This document shows, piece after piece, positions 27,397-35,838 of a stretch of 64,000 nt of DNA (positions within the stretch are counted from its first letter, which is position 1; each line of letters opens with the position of its first letter). Below the pieces are notes generated by a model. The model saw nothing but the letters and a program-made list of their open reading frames with translations. It was not told the origin of the DNA and ran no database searches. The DNA is from SpSt-501 sp037481615 (GTDB lineage: Bacteria; Desulfobacterota; Desulfobacteria; Desulfobacterales; SpSt-501), in NCBI GenBank assembly GCA_037481615.1, contig JBBFLI010000002.1; one strand, 5' to 3'. The position numbers and the translations under genes are program-made.

Positions 27397-27425
27397 TTGA
27401 CTCGAAAATCGTTTCGTCTTAAGTA
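27397..27425 (+). promoter_or_regulatory. Weak promoter-like element before the DUF134-NifX gene
   Basis: TTGACT (27397-27402), 17-bp spacer, then TAAGTA, a poor -10. The spacer contains the inverted repeat CGAAA-ATCG-TTTCG (27403-27416), which could be an operator. The stretch is AT-rich compared with its surroundings. Confidence 0.3.
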
Positions 27426-27453
27426 AAAGAGCAAATGATCATATGGAGGCCGC

Positions 27454-28200
27454 GTGCCCCGGCCGCGCAAGTGCCGACTCATTGATGGCGTCCCCGCCGC
27501 CCGGCTCTTCAAGCCGCAGGGTATCCCCGCCCGCCAGCTCGAGGAGGTCTACCTGTCGCTCGAGGGATTCGAGGCCCTGCGGCTGGCCGACCTCGAAGGG
27601 CTGCGTCAGGAACAGGCGGCCGCGCGGATGGGGGTTTCGCGGCAGACATTCGGCCGCTTGCTGGCCGAGGCCCGACGCGCGGTGGCCGAGGCCGTCGTCA
27701 AGGGGATCTGCCTCCGGATCGAGGGCGACCCCGGAGCCGCCGCCCCCCCGTATGCTCGGAGGCGAGGGAATGCGGACGCCGTCTTGGAGCCCCAAACGAT
27801 TCCGGGCAAAGGATCAGACGGAATGAAAGAACGCATCGCGGTCAGCAGCGAAGGGCGGGATCTCGACAGCCAGGTCGATCCCCGGTTCGGCCGCGCCGCA
27901 GGGTTTCTCCTCGTCGACCCGGAAACCCTGTCCGCCGTGTATCTCGACAACGGCGGCGCCCGGGCGATGGGCCAGGGCGCCGGCATCCAAGCGGCGGAGA
28001 TGCTGGTGCGGCACGGGGTGACCGTCGTCCTGACCGGCTATGTCGGCCCGAAAGCCTTCCAGGCGCTCTCCGCCGCCGGGATCCGCGTCGGCCAGAATCT
28101 CGAGGACTGCACCGTGCGCGAGGCGGTCGAACGCTACCGGGAAGGGCGGGTGACATTGGCGGGCGGACCCAATCGCCCTGCGGGCGGGGGCCGGCCGTGA
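27454..28200 (+). CDS. DUF134-NifX fusion protein
   Basis: 248 aa. Residues 1-95 are DUF134 (MPRPRKCRLI, LEGFEALRLADLEG, MGVSRQTFGRLLAEAR). After a linker, residues 125-230 are a NifX-like cluster-binding domain (ERIAVSSEGRDLDSQVDPRFG, VVLTGYVGPKA). GTG start with GGAGG 6 nt upstream; its stop overlaps the next GTG start. The fusion suggests a transcription factor whose DNA binding is tuned by a metal-sulfur cluster or by its absence. Confidence 0.88.
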   Translation: MPRPRKCRLIDGVPAARLFKPQGIPARQLEEVYLSLEGFEALRLADLEGLRQEQAAARMGVSRQTFGRLLAEARRAVAEAVVKGICLRIEGDPGAAAPPYARRRGNADAVLEPQTIPGKGSDGMKERIAVSSEGRDLDSQVDPRFGRAAGFLLVDPETLSAVYLDNGGARAMGQGAGIQAAEMLVRHGVTVVLTGYVGPKAFQALSAAGIRVGQNLEDCTVREAVERYREGRVTLAGGPNRPAGGGRP

Positions 28201-29090
28201 TCGTCGCCATCGCCAGCGGCAAGGGAGGGACCGGAAAGACCACCGTCGCCGCCTCCCTCGCTTGGGTGTGGAAGCGGCCCGTGGTCGCCGTCGATCTCGA
28301 CGTCGAGGAGCCGAATTTGCATCTTTTCCTACGCCCCCGCTTCGAGGGCCGCCGGCCGGCGAGCCTCGAGGTACCCATCGCCGACGAGGCCCGGTGCAAC
28401 CGCTGCGGGGCCTGCGCCGAGCTCTGCCAGTTCAAGGCGATCGCCGTCCTCGGCACCGTGCTGCTCACCTTCCCGGAGATGTGCCACGGCTGCGGGGGCT
28501 GCCTTGCGGTTTGTCCGGAAGGCGCCCTCGCCCCCGGCGGCCGCGAGCTGGGCGAAGTGCTCTGGGGACCTGTGGACGGCGGCCGCATCGGCTTTTGCAT
28601 GGGACGGTTGCGTGTCGGCGAGGCGCTCAGCCCGCCGCTCATGCGCGCGGTCATCGCCCAAGCCCGCGAGCTTGCTCTGCGGGACGAAGCCGACCTCATC
28701 ATCGACGCCCCTCCGGGAACGAGCTGCCCGGCGATTCAGGCGGTTTCGCCCGCCGACCTGATCGTTCTGGTCACCGAACCGACCCCCTTCGGCTTCCACG
28801 ATTTCCGGCTCGCCCACGAGGCGTTCCTCCCGCTGGGCAAGCCGATGGCCGTCGTCGTGAACCGCGCGGACCTGGGCGAAGAAGACACCCGCGGCTACTG
28901 CCGACGCTCGCGCCTGCCGATCCTCGCCGAAATTCCGCACGACCGGCGCATCGCCCGCGCCTATGCGCAAGGGGCGGTGGTCGCCGCCGAGCTTTCCGAA
29001 CGGAGAGACCTCTTCGACCGCCTGGCGACCGAGATCCTCCGCCGTGGAGACGTCCCCCGCCCTTTGCCGAAGGACCCCTCCCATGCGTGA
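28197..29090 (+). CDS. MinD-like ATPase with embedded 2[4Fe-4S] ferredoxin (orp type)
   Basis: 297 aa. Deviant Walker A SGKGGTGKT at the N-terminus, an inserted ferredoxin (CNRCGACAELC near residue 66 and CHGCGGCLAVCP near 95), then the rest of the MinD fold (DAPPGTSCP, TEPTPFGFHD). GTG start overlapping the upstream stop. Homologues in the Desulfovibrio orange-protein complex have the same architecture. Probably ATP-driven assembly or localisation of the cluster-bearing NifX-like protein. Overlaps the next gene by 8 bp. Confidence 0.92.
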   Translation: MIVAIASGKGGTGKTTVAASLAWVWKRPVVAVDLDVEEPNLHLFLRPRFEGRRPASLEVPIADEARCNRCGACAELCQFKAIAVLGTVLLTFPEMCHGCGGCLAVCPEGALAPGGRELGEVLWGPVDGGRIGFCMGRLRVGEALSPPLMRAVIAQARELALRDEADLIIDAPPGTSCPAIQAVSPADLIVLVTEPTPFGFHDFRLAHEAFLPLGKPMAVVVNRADLGEEDTRGYCRRSRLPILAEIPHDRRIARAYAQGAVVAAELSERRDLFDRLATEILRRGDVPRPLPKDPSHA

Positions 29091-29970
29091 AATCCTGGTC
29101 ATCAGCGGCAAGGGGGGAACGGGCAAGACTTCTCTCACGGCGGCCTTCGCGCATCTGGCCCGGGAAGCGGTCCTTTGCGATCTCGATGTGGACGCCCCCG
29201 ACCTGCACATTCTCCTGTCGCCGACGATCGAGACCTGCGAAGACTTCATCGCCGGCCGCGAGGCCGTGATCGATCCCCGCCGCTGCACAGGGTGCGGGGA
29301 ATGCCTCGCGCGGTGTCGCTTCGCGGCGGTGGTTTCCGACAGCGGGGGTTTTCGCATCGATCCGCTGAAGTGTGAAGGCTGCAAGGTCTGCGTGCGGTTC
29401 TGCCCCGAAGGGGCGATCGACTTCCCGGAGCGTCGCTCCGGGCAATGGTTGCGCTCGCGCACCCGCTTCGGACCCCTGATCCACGCCCGCCTGCTCCCCG
29501 GCGCGGGAAATTCGGGCCGGCTGGTCGCGCTGCTGCGCGAAAAGGCCCGCGAACTCGCCTGCAGCGCGGGGCGTCGCCTCATCCTCTCCGACGGGGCTCC
29601 CGGCATCGGCTGCCCGGTCATCAGCTCGCTTTCCGGGGCCGACGCCGCGGTGGTCGTCACCGAGCCCACCCCTTCGGGGATCCACGATCTCGAGCGGGTG
29701 CTCTCCCTGTGCCGCCACTTTCGCGTCCCCGCCGGCGTGGTCGTGAACAAGGCCGATCTCGCCCCGGAAAACACCCGGGCCTTGAAGGCGGGATGCCGGG
29801 AAAACGGGGCGGCCTGGCTTGGCGAGATCGATTATGATGAGCGCTTCCCGGCCGCCATGACCCGGCGGATGGCGATCACGGAATTCTGTGACGATGGGCC
29901 GGCCGTCGCCGTCCGCCGGATCTGGGATGGCGTCGGCGACAGGGTCTCCCGGCCGGCCCGGGCGACCTGA
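29083..29970 (+). CDS. MinD-like ATPase with embedded 2[4Fe-4S] ferredoxin, second copy
   Basis: 295 aa. Same architecture as the preceding gene: SGKGGTGKT, CTGCGECLARC near residue 67, CEGCKVCVRFCP near 98, DGAPGIGCP, TEPTPSGIHD. The two probably form a heterodimer, as tandem copies are usual in orp loci. The ATG at 29083 starts inside the end of the previous gene, indicating coupled translation. Confidence 0.92.
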   Translation: MREILVISGKGGTGKTSLTAAFAHLAREAVLCDLDVDAPDLHILLSPTIETCEDFIAGREAVIDPRRCTGCGECLARCRFAAVVSDSGGFRIDPLKCEGCKVCVRFCPEGAIDFPERRSGQWLRSRTRFGPLIHARLLPGAGNSGRLVALLREKARELACSAGRRLILSDGAPGIGCPVISSLSGADAAVVVTEPTPSGIHDLERVLSLCRHFRVPAGVVVNKADLAPENTRALKAGCRENGAAWLGEIDYDERFPAAMTRRMAITEFCDDGPAVAVRRIWDGVGDRVSRPARAT

Positions 29971-30006
29971 ACCAACGACCCGTTTGTGGAAAGGAGCGAA
30001 CACCCC

Positions 30007-30390
30007 ATGAGCACCATCATCGCCGTACCTTCGGAAGCCCCGGGCGGCCTCGAGGCCGCCATCGGCACCCATTTCGGGCATTGCGAACTCTACACCCTGG
30101 TGACGATAGACGACGGTGGGGTGAGCGCCGTGGAAGTTTTGCCCAACGTGCCCCATGAACAGGGCGGATGCATGGCGCCCGTGAGTCATCTCGCCCAGAA
30201 CCGCGTGCGTGTGCTCCTCGCGGGGGGCATGGGCATGCGGCCCCTCATGGGGTTCCAGCAGGTGGGTATCCAGGTCTTTCATTGCGGCACGGCGCGTACC
30301 GTGGGCGAGGCGGTGGCCGCCTTCCGTCAGGGAAAGCTCGAGGAGTTCGGAAACCGCCACACCTGCGGGGGGGGTGGAGGAAGCCATTAG
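30007..30390 (+). CDS. NifX/orange-protein-type cluster-binding protein
   Basis: 127 aa. NifX-like domain (IAVPSEAPGGLEAAIGTHFGHCELY, VRVLLAGGMGMRP) and a C-terminal Gly-rich tail with HTCGGGGGSH. It has Cys 23 after the GH motif and a Cys-Met pair near residue 57 that could bind metal. AAGGAG lies 11 nt upstream. It follows the two MinD ATPases, the position of the cluster-carrying orange protein, and is the best candidate in this locus to be the true orange-protein equivalent. Confidence 0.85.
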   Translation: MSTIIAVPSEAPGGLEAAIGTHFGHCELYTLVTIDDGGVSAVEVLPNVPHEQGGCMAPVSHLAQNRVRVLLAGGMGMRPLMGFQQVGIQVFHCGTARTVGEAVAAFRQGKLEEFGNRHTCGGGGGSH

Positions 30391-30405
30391 GAAAGGGGGT
30401 CCTCG

Positions 30406-30666
30406 ATGCCGATCTACGAAATCCGTTGCCCGCAGTGCGGCTTCCAGGGGGAGCTGCTCGTTCCCACGACCGCCTCGCCCCTGCAATGCCCCTCCTGCGG
30501 CGGCGGCAGCCCGGAAAAGCAGATCGCGTTGACGAGTTCTCTGAGCGGGGCGAACCGCCGCGCGGTCCCGGGGCCCCGGGATCACGGTTGCTGCGGGGCC
30601 CGCCCCGCCGACGCCGGCTGCGCGGGCCCCGGCTCCTGCTGCGGCAGAGCCGTCTCCCCCCACTGA
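30406..30666 (+). CDS. FmdB-type zinc ribbon protein
   Basis: 86 aa. The FmdB ribbon MPIYEIRCPQCG...CPSCGG covers residues 1-40, followed by a flexible Cys/Gly-rich tail (CCGARPADAGCAGPGSCCG) with extra Cys that may bind more metal. Function of the family is unsettled (putative regulators). Only 15 bp downstream of the NifX-like gene, so in the same operon. Confidence 0.8.
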   Translation: MPIYEIRCPQCGFQGELLVPTTASPLQCPSCGGGSPEKQIALTSSLSGANRRAVPGPRDHGCCGARPADAGCAGPGSCCGRAVSPH

Positions 30667-30685
30667 AAGCGAGGGCGTGCAGCGA

Positions 30686-31126
30686 ATGAAACCCCGGATT
30701 CTCTTGGTCTCGTCCGCCCCCGGCGGGCTGGAGGATTTCCGCCGCCTCCTCGAGGAGGAATCCGGCTGCGCGATCCTTTGCGTGCCGGACGGCGAGAGTG
30801 CGCTCAGGGAGGTCAGAAAAAAAACGCCTCTGGCGGTGATCCTCGAGGAGGAGCTGCTCGACATGCCCGGGCTCGAGCTGGTGCGCCGGCTGCTCCCGAT
30901 CCATGCCTTCATCCACACGGCCGTGCTGAGCGACTTGCCCGCCGCCGCCTTTCACCGGCAGGCCGAGGGGCTCGGGATCCTGGCCCAGCTCCCAGCCGCC
31001 CCGCAGGCGGAGGACGCGCGCCGGTTTCTCGAGCGCCTGAAGAAACTTTCCGCCCCCCCGCCGGCCCGCGGGGGGGCGCCGGTTTCGGCGGGGAATTTCG
31101 AAGGATCTACAAAATGTAAATCGTAA
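30686..31126 (+). CDS. Degenerate response-regulator receiver (phospho-Asp replaced by Glu)
   Basis: 146 aa. Receiver-like fold (RILLVSSAPGGLEDFRRLL at the N-terminus), but the acidic pair is absent (SSAPG), and the phosphoacceptor position in VILEEELLDMPGLELV is Glu. Such a pseudo-receiver may be locked in an active-like state or act as a docking protein. The ATG at 30686 is preferred over the GTG at 30677, with GAGGG upstream. No DNA-binding domain. Last gene of the second orp-like operon. Confidence 0.7.
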   Translation: MKPRILLVSSAPGGLEDFRRLLEEESGCAILCVPDGESALREVRKKTPLAVILEEELLDMPGLELVRRLLPIHAFIHTAVLSDLPAAAFHRQAEGLGILAQLPAAPQAEDARRFLERLKKLSAPPPARGGAPVSAGNFEGSTKCKS

Positions 31127-31127
31127 C

Positions 31128-31156
31128 TTGACACTTAATGTTTATCGATCTACATT
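31128..31156 (+). promoter_or_regulatory. Sigma70 promoter of the MerR-type gene
   Basis: TTGACA (31128-31133), 17-bp spacer, TACATT (31151-31156). An inverted repeat AAATGTA (31112-31118) / TACATTT (31151-31157) flanks it, and the second arm covers the -10. Confidence 0.6.
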
Positions 31157-31192
31157 TCCGCCGCCTGATCGATTACGGCCGGCGCGGCCAGG

Positions 31193-31942
31193 ATGGGGTG
31201 CATGGACTCCAGGGCTTCGCAAGCGGCACGGAAAACCGCTTCCCGGCCTTCGGGACGCCTGAAAATGCGCGAACTGGTGCGCGCCGCAGGGGTGCCCAAG
31301 TCGACCGTGCACTTCTACCTGGCGGCGGGGCTGCTGCCGCCGCCGGTGCGCACGGGGCCGAACACCGCCTGGTACAACCCGGAATGCGTAGCGCGGATCG
31401 AGCTCATCCGAAGGCTCCAGCGCGAGGAACGCCTGCGCCTGGCCGAGATCGCGGAACGATTGCGGGGGCTGGGGAAGGCCGGCCTTCCCCAGCCCCCCCC
31501 GACGCCGCGGCAGGGGGGCAAGGATTCGCGGCCGGAGGTTTTCTCCCGCAGGACAGCCTGCGATGCGGAGGGCTTTTCCCGGGAAACGGGCATCTCCCGA
31601 GATCAGCTCGCGCGGCTTGTCGAGCGCGGGCTCATTCTCCCGCGCCGGGAAGGGCGCTTCGACGCGGAGGATCTCGCCGCCGGACGGGCGCTCGCCGCAC
31701 TCTTCGCGGCGGGATTCGATGACGGCGATCTCGGGGAATACGCGGATGCGGCGGAGCGGCTGGCCCTCCGGGAGAGAGGGCTGCTCGAACGGCGGGGCGG
31801 CGGCGCGGGAGCGGCGGCGGACCGCCTGGCGGCGCTTCGGCGCTACCTTTTCGTGGAACGACGGGAGCGGCTGGCCGTGCGGAAGGAAAAAAACGCCCCC
31901 CTTCGCGGGCCGCAACGGGATCCCGAACCCTGGATCGATTGA
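31193..31942 (+). CDS. MerR-type transcriptional regulator
   Basis: 249 aa. Winged helix-turn-helix of the MerR class (MRELVRAAGVPKSTVHFYLAAGLLPPP near residue 25, then NPECVARIELIRRLQ), and a second helix-turn-helix-like stretch (FSRETGISRDQLARLVERGLILP). The C-terminal helical region lacks the Cys pair of metal-sensing MerR proteins. The start is uncertain: ATG at 31193 or 31202, or at 31265, where the DNA-binding domain begins. It has its own promoter and a dyad symmetry around the -10, consistent with autoregulation. Ligand unknown. Confidence 0.8.
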   Translation: MGCMDSRASQAARKTASRPSGRLKMRELVRAAGVPKSTVHFYLAAGLLPPPVRTGPNTAWYNPECVARIELIRRLQREERLRLAEIAERLRGLGKAGLPQPPPTPRQGGKDSRPEVFSRRTACDAEGFSRETGISRDQLARLVERGLILPRREGRFDAEDLAAGRALAALFAAGFDDGDLGEYADAAERLALRERGLLERRGGGAGAAADRLAALRRYLFVERRERLAVRKEKNAPLRGPQRDPEPWID

Positions 31943-31975
31943 TTCCGCGCGCGCGGCACCGTGGGGCGCAAGCCC

Positions 31976-32146
31976 TCACACCGCGCCGCTCGCGCAGCAC
32001 CGCGGGTAGGGGTTGAGCAGCGCCTCGTAGCAGACGCAACAAAGGCAGATCCCCCGGCCGCCGACGGCGCGATCGGGGTCCTTGAGCACAATGCCGCAAG
32101 AGGCGCAGACCGCCGCGCCCTTTTCCGGGGTCGCCTTCTTTTCCAT
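31976..32146 (-). CDS. Small Cys-rich zinc-ribbon protein
   Basis: 56 aa. CASCG near residue 14, CLCCVCYE near 34 and a C-terminal CCAS. Chosen start 32146 has AGGGAG upstream; an in-frame ATG at 32164 would add six residues. No family recognised with confidence. Convergent with the MerR gene. The Cys pattern suggests a structural zinc or Fe-S site. Confidence 0.55.
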   Translation of the reverse strand: MEKKATPEKGAAVCASCGIVLKDPDRAVGGRGICLCCVCYEALLNPYPRCCASGAV

Positions 32147-32375
32147 TTCCCGCTCCCTGCTCATGGGGCTCCGTCCTTCCTTTTCCCCGCCGCTGCGGCG
32201 GACCCGCGCTTGCGCGGCCCGCCGTCCGGCTGGATCTGCCAGGCAAGCAACCAAAAAGCGTGCCGTCGCCGCCGCGCAGGGTTGCGGGAAATTGGATGGT
32301 GTTAGGATCCCAACAAGTTGCCGGACCCGAAGAAGACCCGTCGCGCCCGCGCAGGAAAAATCAATCCATACGATA

Positions 32376-32390
32376 ATGCAATTTGTGCAT
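32376..32390. promoter_or_regulatory. Palindrome ATGCA-ATTTG-TGCAT in a 360-bp intergenic stretch
   Basis: A perfect 5-5-5 palindrome between the Cys-rich minus-strand gene and the UPF0173 gene, in an AT-rich patch. It resembles the TTGCA-type activator sites but lacks the outer TT/AA. The rest of 32147-32419 shows nothing clear. Confidence 0.3.
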
Positions 32391-32419
32391 GGAATTTCAT
32401 ACAAAAATGTCTTTCCTCT

Positions 32420-32448
32420 TTGACCGGTCCGGGCGGATGGTGTAGGGT
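32420..32448 (+). promoter_or_regulatory. Candidate sigma70 promoter for the UPF0173 gene
   Basis: TTGACC (32420-32425), 17-bp spacer, TAGGGT (32443-32448), giving a start about 50 nt before the ATG at 32508. The -10 is weak. Confidence 0.4.
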
Positions 32449-32507
32449 GGCGGGCGAGGCCGGGAATCCCCCGAACGCGCGAAACAACCTCACCCAAGGA
32501 GGGAGCG

Positions 32508-33191
32508 ATGAGCGTCAAGGCCACCTGGCTCAGCCATGCCTGTTTCCTGATCGAAAGCCCCAAGGCCCGGATTCTGATCGACCCCTTTCTGTCCGGCAAC
32601 CCGCTCGCACCCGTGAAGGCCGAAGAAGTCGCCGCCGATTACATCCTCGTATCGCACGGCCACGGGGACCACGTGGGCGACACCGTGGCCATCGCCCGGC
32701 GCACCGGGGCGACGGTGGTGTCCAATTTCGAAATCCACAATTGGATGGTCGCCCAGGGGGTGAAAAACGTCCATCCCCAGCACATCGGCGGCGGCTTCGA
32801 TTACCCCTGGGGGCGGCTCAAGCTCACGCTCGCCTTGCACGGCTCGGCCCTGCCCGACGGGGCCTACGGCGGAAACCCCTGCGGCTTTCTGCTCACCCTG
32901 GAGGGCCGCCGGGTCTATCACGCCTGTGACACCGGGCTCTTCGGGGACATGGCGCTGATCGGCGAGGAGGGGATCGATCTGGCGATTCTTCCGATCGGCG
33001 ACAATTTCACCATGGGCCCCGACGACGCTCTGCGCGCGGTCAAGCTGATCCGGCCGAAGCGCGCGGTGCCCATCCACTACGACACCTTCGAAGTGATCCG
33101 CCAGGACCCGCATGCCTGGGCGGCGAGGGTGGAAAAAGAAACCGCGACCCGGGTGACGGTGATGAAACCCGGCCAGACGATCGAGATCTGA
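32508..33191 (+). CDS. UPF0173 metal-dependent hydrolase (metallo-beta-lactamase fold)
   Basis: 227 aa, the usual family length. The zinc motif HGHGDH lies near residue 50, with further ligands around HACDTG (near 145) and IHYDTF near the C-terminus. Family members are small cytoplasmic hydrolases of unsettled substrate. Strong Shine-Dalgarno AAGGAGG. No operon partner downstream: the next gene is convergent and only 4 bp away. Confidence 0.92.
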   Translation: MSVKATWLSHACFLIESPKARILIDPFLSGNPLAPVKAEEVAADYILVSHGHGDHVGDTVAIARRTGATVVSNFEIHNWMVAQGVKNVHPQHIGGGFDYPWGRLKLTLALHGSALPDGAYGGNPCGFLLTLEGRRVYHACDTGLFGDMALIGEEGIDLAILPIGDNFTMGPDDALRAVKLIRPKRAVPIHYDTFEVIRQDPHAWAARVEKETATRVTVMKPGQTIEI

Positions 33192-33195
33192 CCGT

Positions 33196-35142
33196 TCAGG
33201 GCCGCCCGCCGCGGCCCTCCGCCTGTTCGCCGCATTCCCAGGCCGGCGCCTGCGCCGCATACTCGCCCGGGTGCGTGAGCAGCAGCCAGCGGCGCTGGAG
33301 GAAAACGTCGCCGAAGGCGATCTCCGGCAACTCCTCGGCGCGCCCGGCCATGCGGTCCTGGTAGCTCTCGATTTCCGGCGCGGGAAGACGGGAATCGATG
33401 AGGACTCCGTCCAGCTCCTCCGCCGCCCGCAGCTCCTCCGGCTCCGGCAGGGCCGGGCGGCGCCACCAGAGGACCTGCCGCTCCGTCTCGCCCCGGTAGC
33501 GCGGTTCGGGATCCTCCGAGACGAGCGTGAACCAGGCCGCCCGGTTCCCCGGCGCGGGGAACTGAAAGCGCAGATCGCCGTCGAGGAAATGCGGCCGCCT
33601 CAGATTCAGCGCCGAAAGCAGCTCCCCCGTGGGGGGGATCCCCCGCGGCTCGAAAAAGACGACTTCCAGGGGAACGAAGGGATTCGCCGCGGTGGTCAGG
33701 GCGAGCACCCGGCCCACTTCGGCAAACGGCGTCCCCGCGGGCACGAGGACCTGGTAGGGCTGTGTGAGACACCGGGCGAGCCTGCGGATCTCGTCGAGGC
33801 GCCTGCCGGGGGAGAGAAGCAGCCGGGCGAGAAAGCGGCCCCCCTCCTCGAAGCGGACCCAGAGATCGCGCGCCTGCGCCGGCTCAAGGCTGGATTCGCC
33901 GATCCGCCAGGCGGGATCCAGCTCCGGGAGTGGAAAGAAGCAGGTCTGCAGCCGATCCTCGGCGTAATCCCAGGCGGCGAGCAGCTCCTCGGGGCCGAAG
34001 CTCTCCGTGCGGGTTACGGTGTAGGGCGGCTCCGGCGTGTAGTGCAGCCCGAGTTCGCGGCTGCGCGCGCGGAACTCCGTGCCCGGGAGCACCGCGAGCG
34101 GAAAGACCTGCACGTCGTCGGTCAGCCCGTGATCGGCGACGAAGTCGACGCTGCGGCGGAAGCCGGGGAGATCATCGCCCGGAAGGCCGACGATGAGATC
34201 GAGGCAGGGGGTGATGCCGCGGGACTTGAGCCGCTTGACCCCGCGGAGGAAGCCCTCGAGCCGCGTGGGGCGCCCGATCCGGCGCAGGGCGCGCGGATTC
34301 GTGGTCTGCAGGCCGATTTCGAACCAGGTGAAGCCGGCCGCCGCCAGCAGGTCGGCCAGGCCGTCGTCCACGGCCTCGGCGCGGATCTCGCTGAAGAGCG
34401 AAACGCGCCTCCCGGCGTTCAGCCGCGCGATGGCCCCGAGCAGGTCGCGCAGGTCGGGTCGGCAGTTGAGGGAAGGGTCGAGAACGTAGATTTCCCCCAC
34501 CCCCCGGTCGATCGCCCAGGACGCGGCGGCGAGCACGCGCGCCGGCTCGGCGAAGGTCGTCCCCGGGCGCGACTTGTGGTAGAAGCAGAACCCGCAGCGG
34601 TAGGGGCAGCCGCGCTGGGTTTCGAGGAGCATGAGGTTCTCGACCCCCGGATCGAGCAGGCCGGCGAGGTAAGGGCTCGGCGCGGAACGGAAGATCGCGG
34701 CGGCGGGCTCGCTCCCCTGCCCCCCCTCCCAGGCGTCGGGCTCGGAGAGGAGCCTGCGGAAGATCGCCTCCCCCTCCCCGAACACCAGGAAATCGGCCCT
34801 CCCGGCGTAGAAAGGCGCCGCGTCGGGGGTGATCTCCGGCCCGCCCAGGACGATCCGCGCCCCGCAGGCGCGCTTCACCTCGGCCGCGAGGTGAAGCGCG
34901 CGGTCCCGGCTCCAGGCGTGCACCGTGAAGCCCAGGACCTCGGGCCTCATCCCCGCAAGGAGCTCGATCAGCGCCGCGTCCCCCAGGTGTGAGGCGAGCC
35001 GCTCGGGGAAGATCTCCACCTCCCATCCCGCCGCCCCTCGACCGGCCTGCTTCAGGCAGGCCGCCGCGAGCGGGATGTTCCCGCTGCGTCGGGCGAAGTT
35101 TCTCCGGGGGATGGGGAGTTGAAGGAGCACGACGCGCTTCAT
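33196..35142 (-). CDS. B12-binding-domain radical-SAM protein
   Basis: 648 aa. An N-terminal cobalamin-binding Rossmann region (about 1-150; IVLGGPEITP, FLVFGEGE), then radical-SAM with CPYRCGFC near residue 183, IYVLDPSLNC, GLQTTNP and LIVGLPGDD. The C-terminal 220 residues form an additional domain not recognised in detail. Class-B-type methyltransferases and ring-forming enzymes share this architecture. The reaction cannot be assigned, and no biosynthetic cluster surrounds it. Confidence 0.88.
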   Translation of the reverse strand: MKRVVLLQLPIPRRNFARRSGNIPLAAACLKQAGRGAAGWEVEIFPERLASHLGDAALIELLAGMRPEVLGFTVHAWSRDRALHLAAEVKRACGARIVLGGPEITPDAAPFYAGRADFLVFGEGEAIFRRLLSEPDAWEGGQGSEPAAAIFRSAPSPYLAGLLDPGVENLMLLETQRGCPYRCGFCFYHKSRPGTTFAEPARVLAAASWAIDRGVGEIYVLDPSLNCRPDLRDLLGAIARLNAGRRVSLFSEIRAEAVDDGLADLLAAAGFTWFEIGLQTTNPRALRRIGRPTRLEGFLRGVKRLKSRGITPCLDLIVGLPGDDLPGFRRSVDFVADHGLTDDVQVFPLAVLPGTEFRARSRELGLHYTPEPPYTVTRTESFGPEELLAAWDYAEDRLQTCFFPLPELDPAWRIGESSLEPAQARDLWVRFEEGGRFLARLLLSPGRRLDEIRRLARCLTQPYQVLVPAGTPFAEVGRVLALTTAANPFVPLEVVFFEPRGIPPTGELLSALNLRRPHFLDGDLRFQFPAPGNRAAWFTLVSEDPEPRYRGETERQVLWWRRPALPEPEELRAAEELDGVLIDSRLPAPEIESYQDRMAGRAEELPEIAFGDVFLQRRWLLLTHPGEYAAQAPAWECGEQAEGRGGRP

Positions 35143-35173
35143 GGGCGGAATCTCGGCCGTCGCCGCGGAAGGG

Positions 35174-35773
35174 TCAACCGGTGGGGATCCCCCGCGAAAA
35201 GAGCCGCAGGAGCAGCACGATCTCCCAGACGATCACCGCGGCGAAGAGGACCAGAGCGCCGCGCAGGAAATGGCGCGCCCGGATGCCCGAGCCCGGCAGC
35301 ACCACGGGCGAGACGAGGACGAAAATCGCCACCGCGACGACGGTGAAACAGTACTTGGCGACGACGAACGCCAACGGGCTCCGCCCCAGGAAGTGCGCCA
35401 TGACGGGGTTCATCTCCCAGGCGCCGTGTTCGACGAGGTAGAGGGTCAGCGCGGCGTCGAGGAGGCTGAGCGCCACGACCCCCAGAGCGGCGGCGAAGGT
35501 CCGGGAGGGGTAGTGGTCGAGGAGCGTGAGACGGCGGCGGTCTTCCGCCCGGCGCAACGCCCGGCGGCGGCCGCCCCGCAGCGCCTGCAGCAGCCCGCCT
35601 CGGCCGCTCCGCCGGCGATCCCGGCCGGAGCGCCGCTCCACGCGGTCGGCGGCGTTGTCGACCGTCTCCGCGACGGGGGGATCGGGATGGGGGGAAGGCG
35701 TCAGGTTCGTCAACGCACACCGAACGCCGCAGTTTGCGGCGGAGAGAAGCCGATGCCGACCGTCCGGCGGCAA
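35174..35773 (-). CDS. DUF5658 family membrane protein
   Basis: 199 aa. A basic cytoplasmic head with the RRSGRDRRR motif, then about three transmembrane helices: around 90-110 (FAAALGVVALSLLDAALTLY), 130-155 and 170-190. The EMNPVMAHFL motif after the first helix is typical of DUF5658. The start is uncertain, as the first 35 residues look atypical. Function unknown. 31 bp upstream of, and possibly in an operon with, the radical-SAM gene. Confidence 0.75.
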   Translation of the reverse strand: MPPDGRHRLLSAANCGVRCALTNLTPSPHPDPPVAETVDNAADRVERRSGRDRRRSGRGGLLQALRGGRRRALRRAEDRRRLTLLDHYPSRTFAAALGVVALSLLDAALTLYLVEHGAWEMNPVMAHFLGRSPLAFVVAKYCFTVVAVAIFVLVSPVVLPGSGIRARHFLRGALVLFAAVIVWEIVLLLRLFSRGIPTG

Positions 35774-35838
35774 CCGAGGCCTCCTGCCCGGGGCCCCGTG
35801 TTGACAAGGCGGGAGGCTTCGGTTAGGGCCCGATCACC

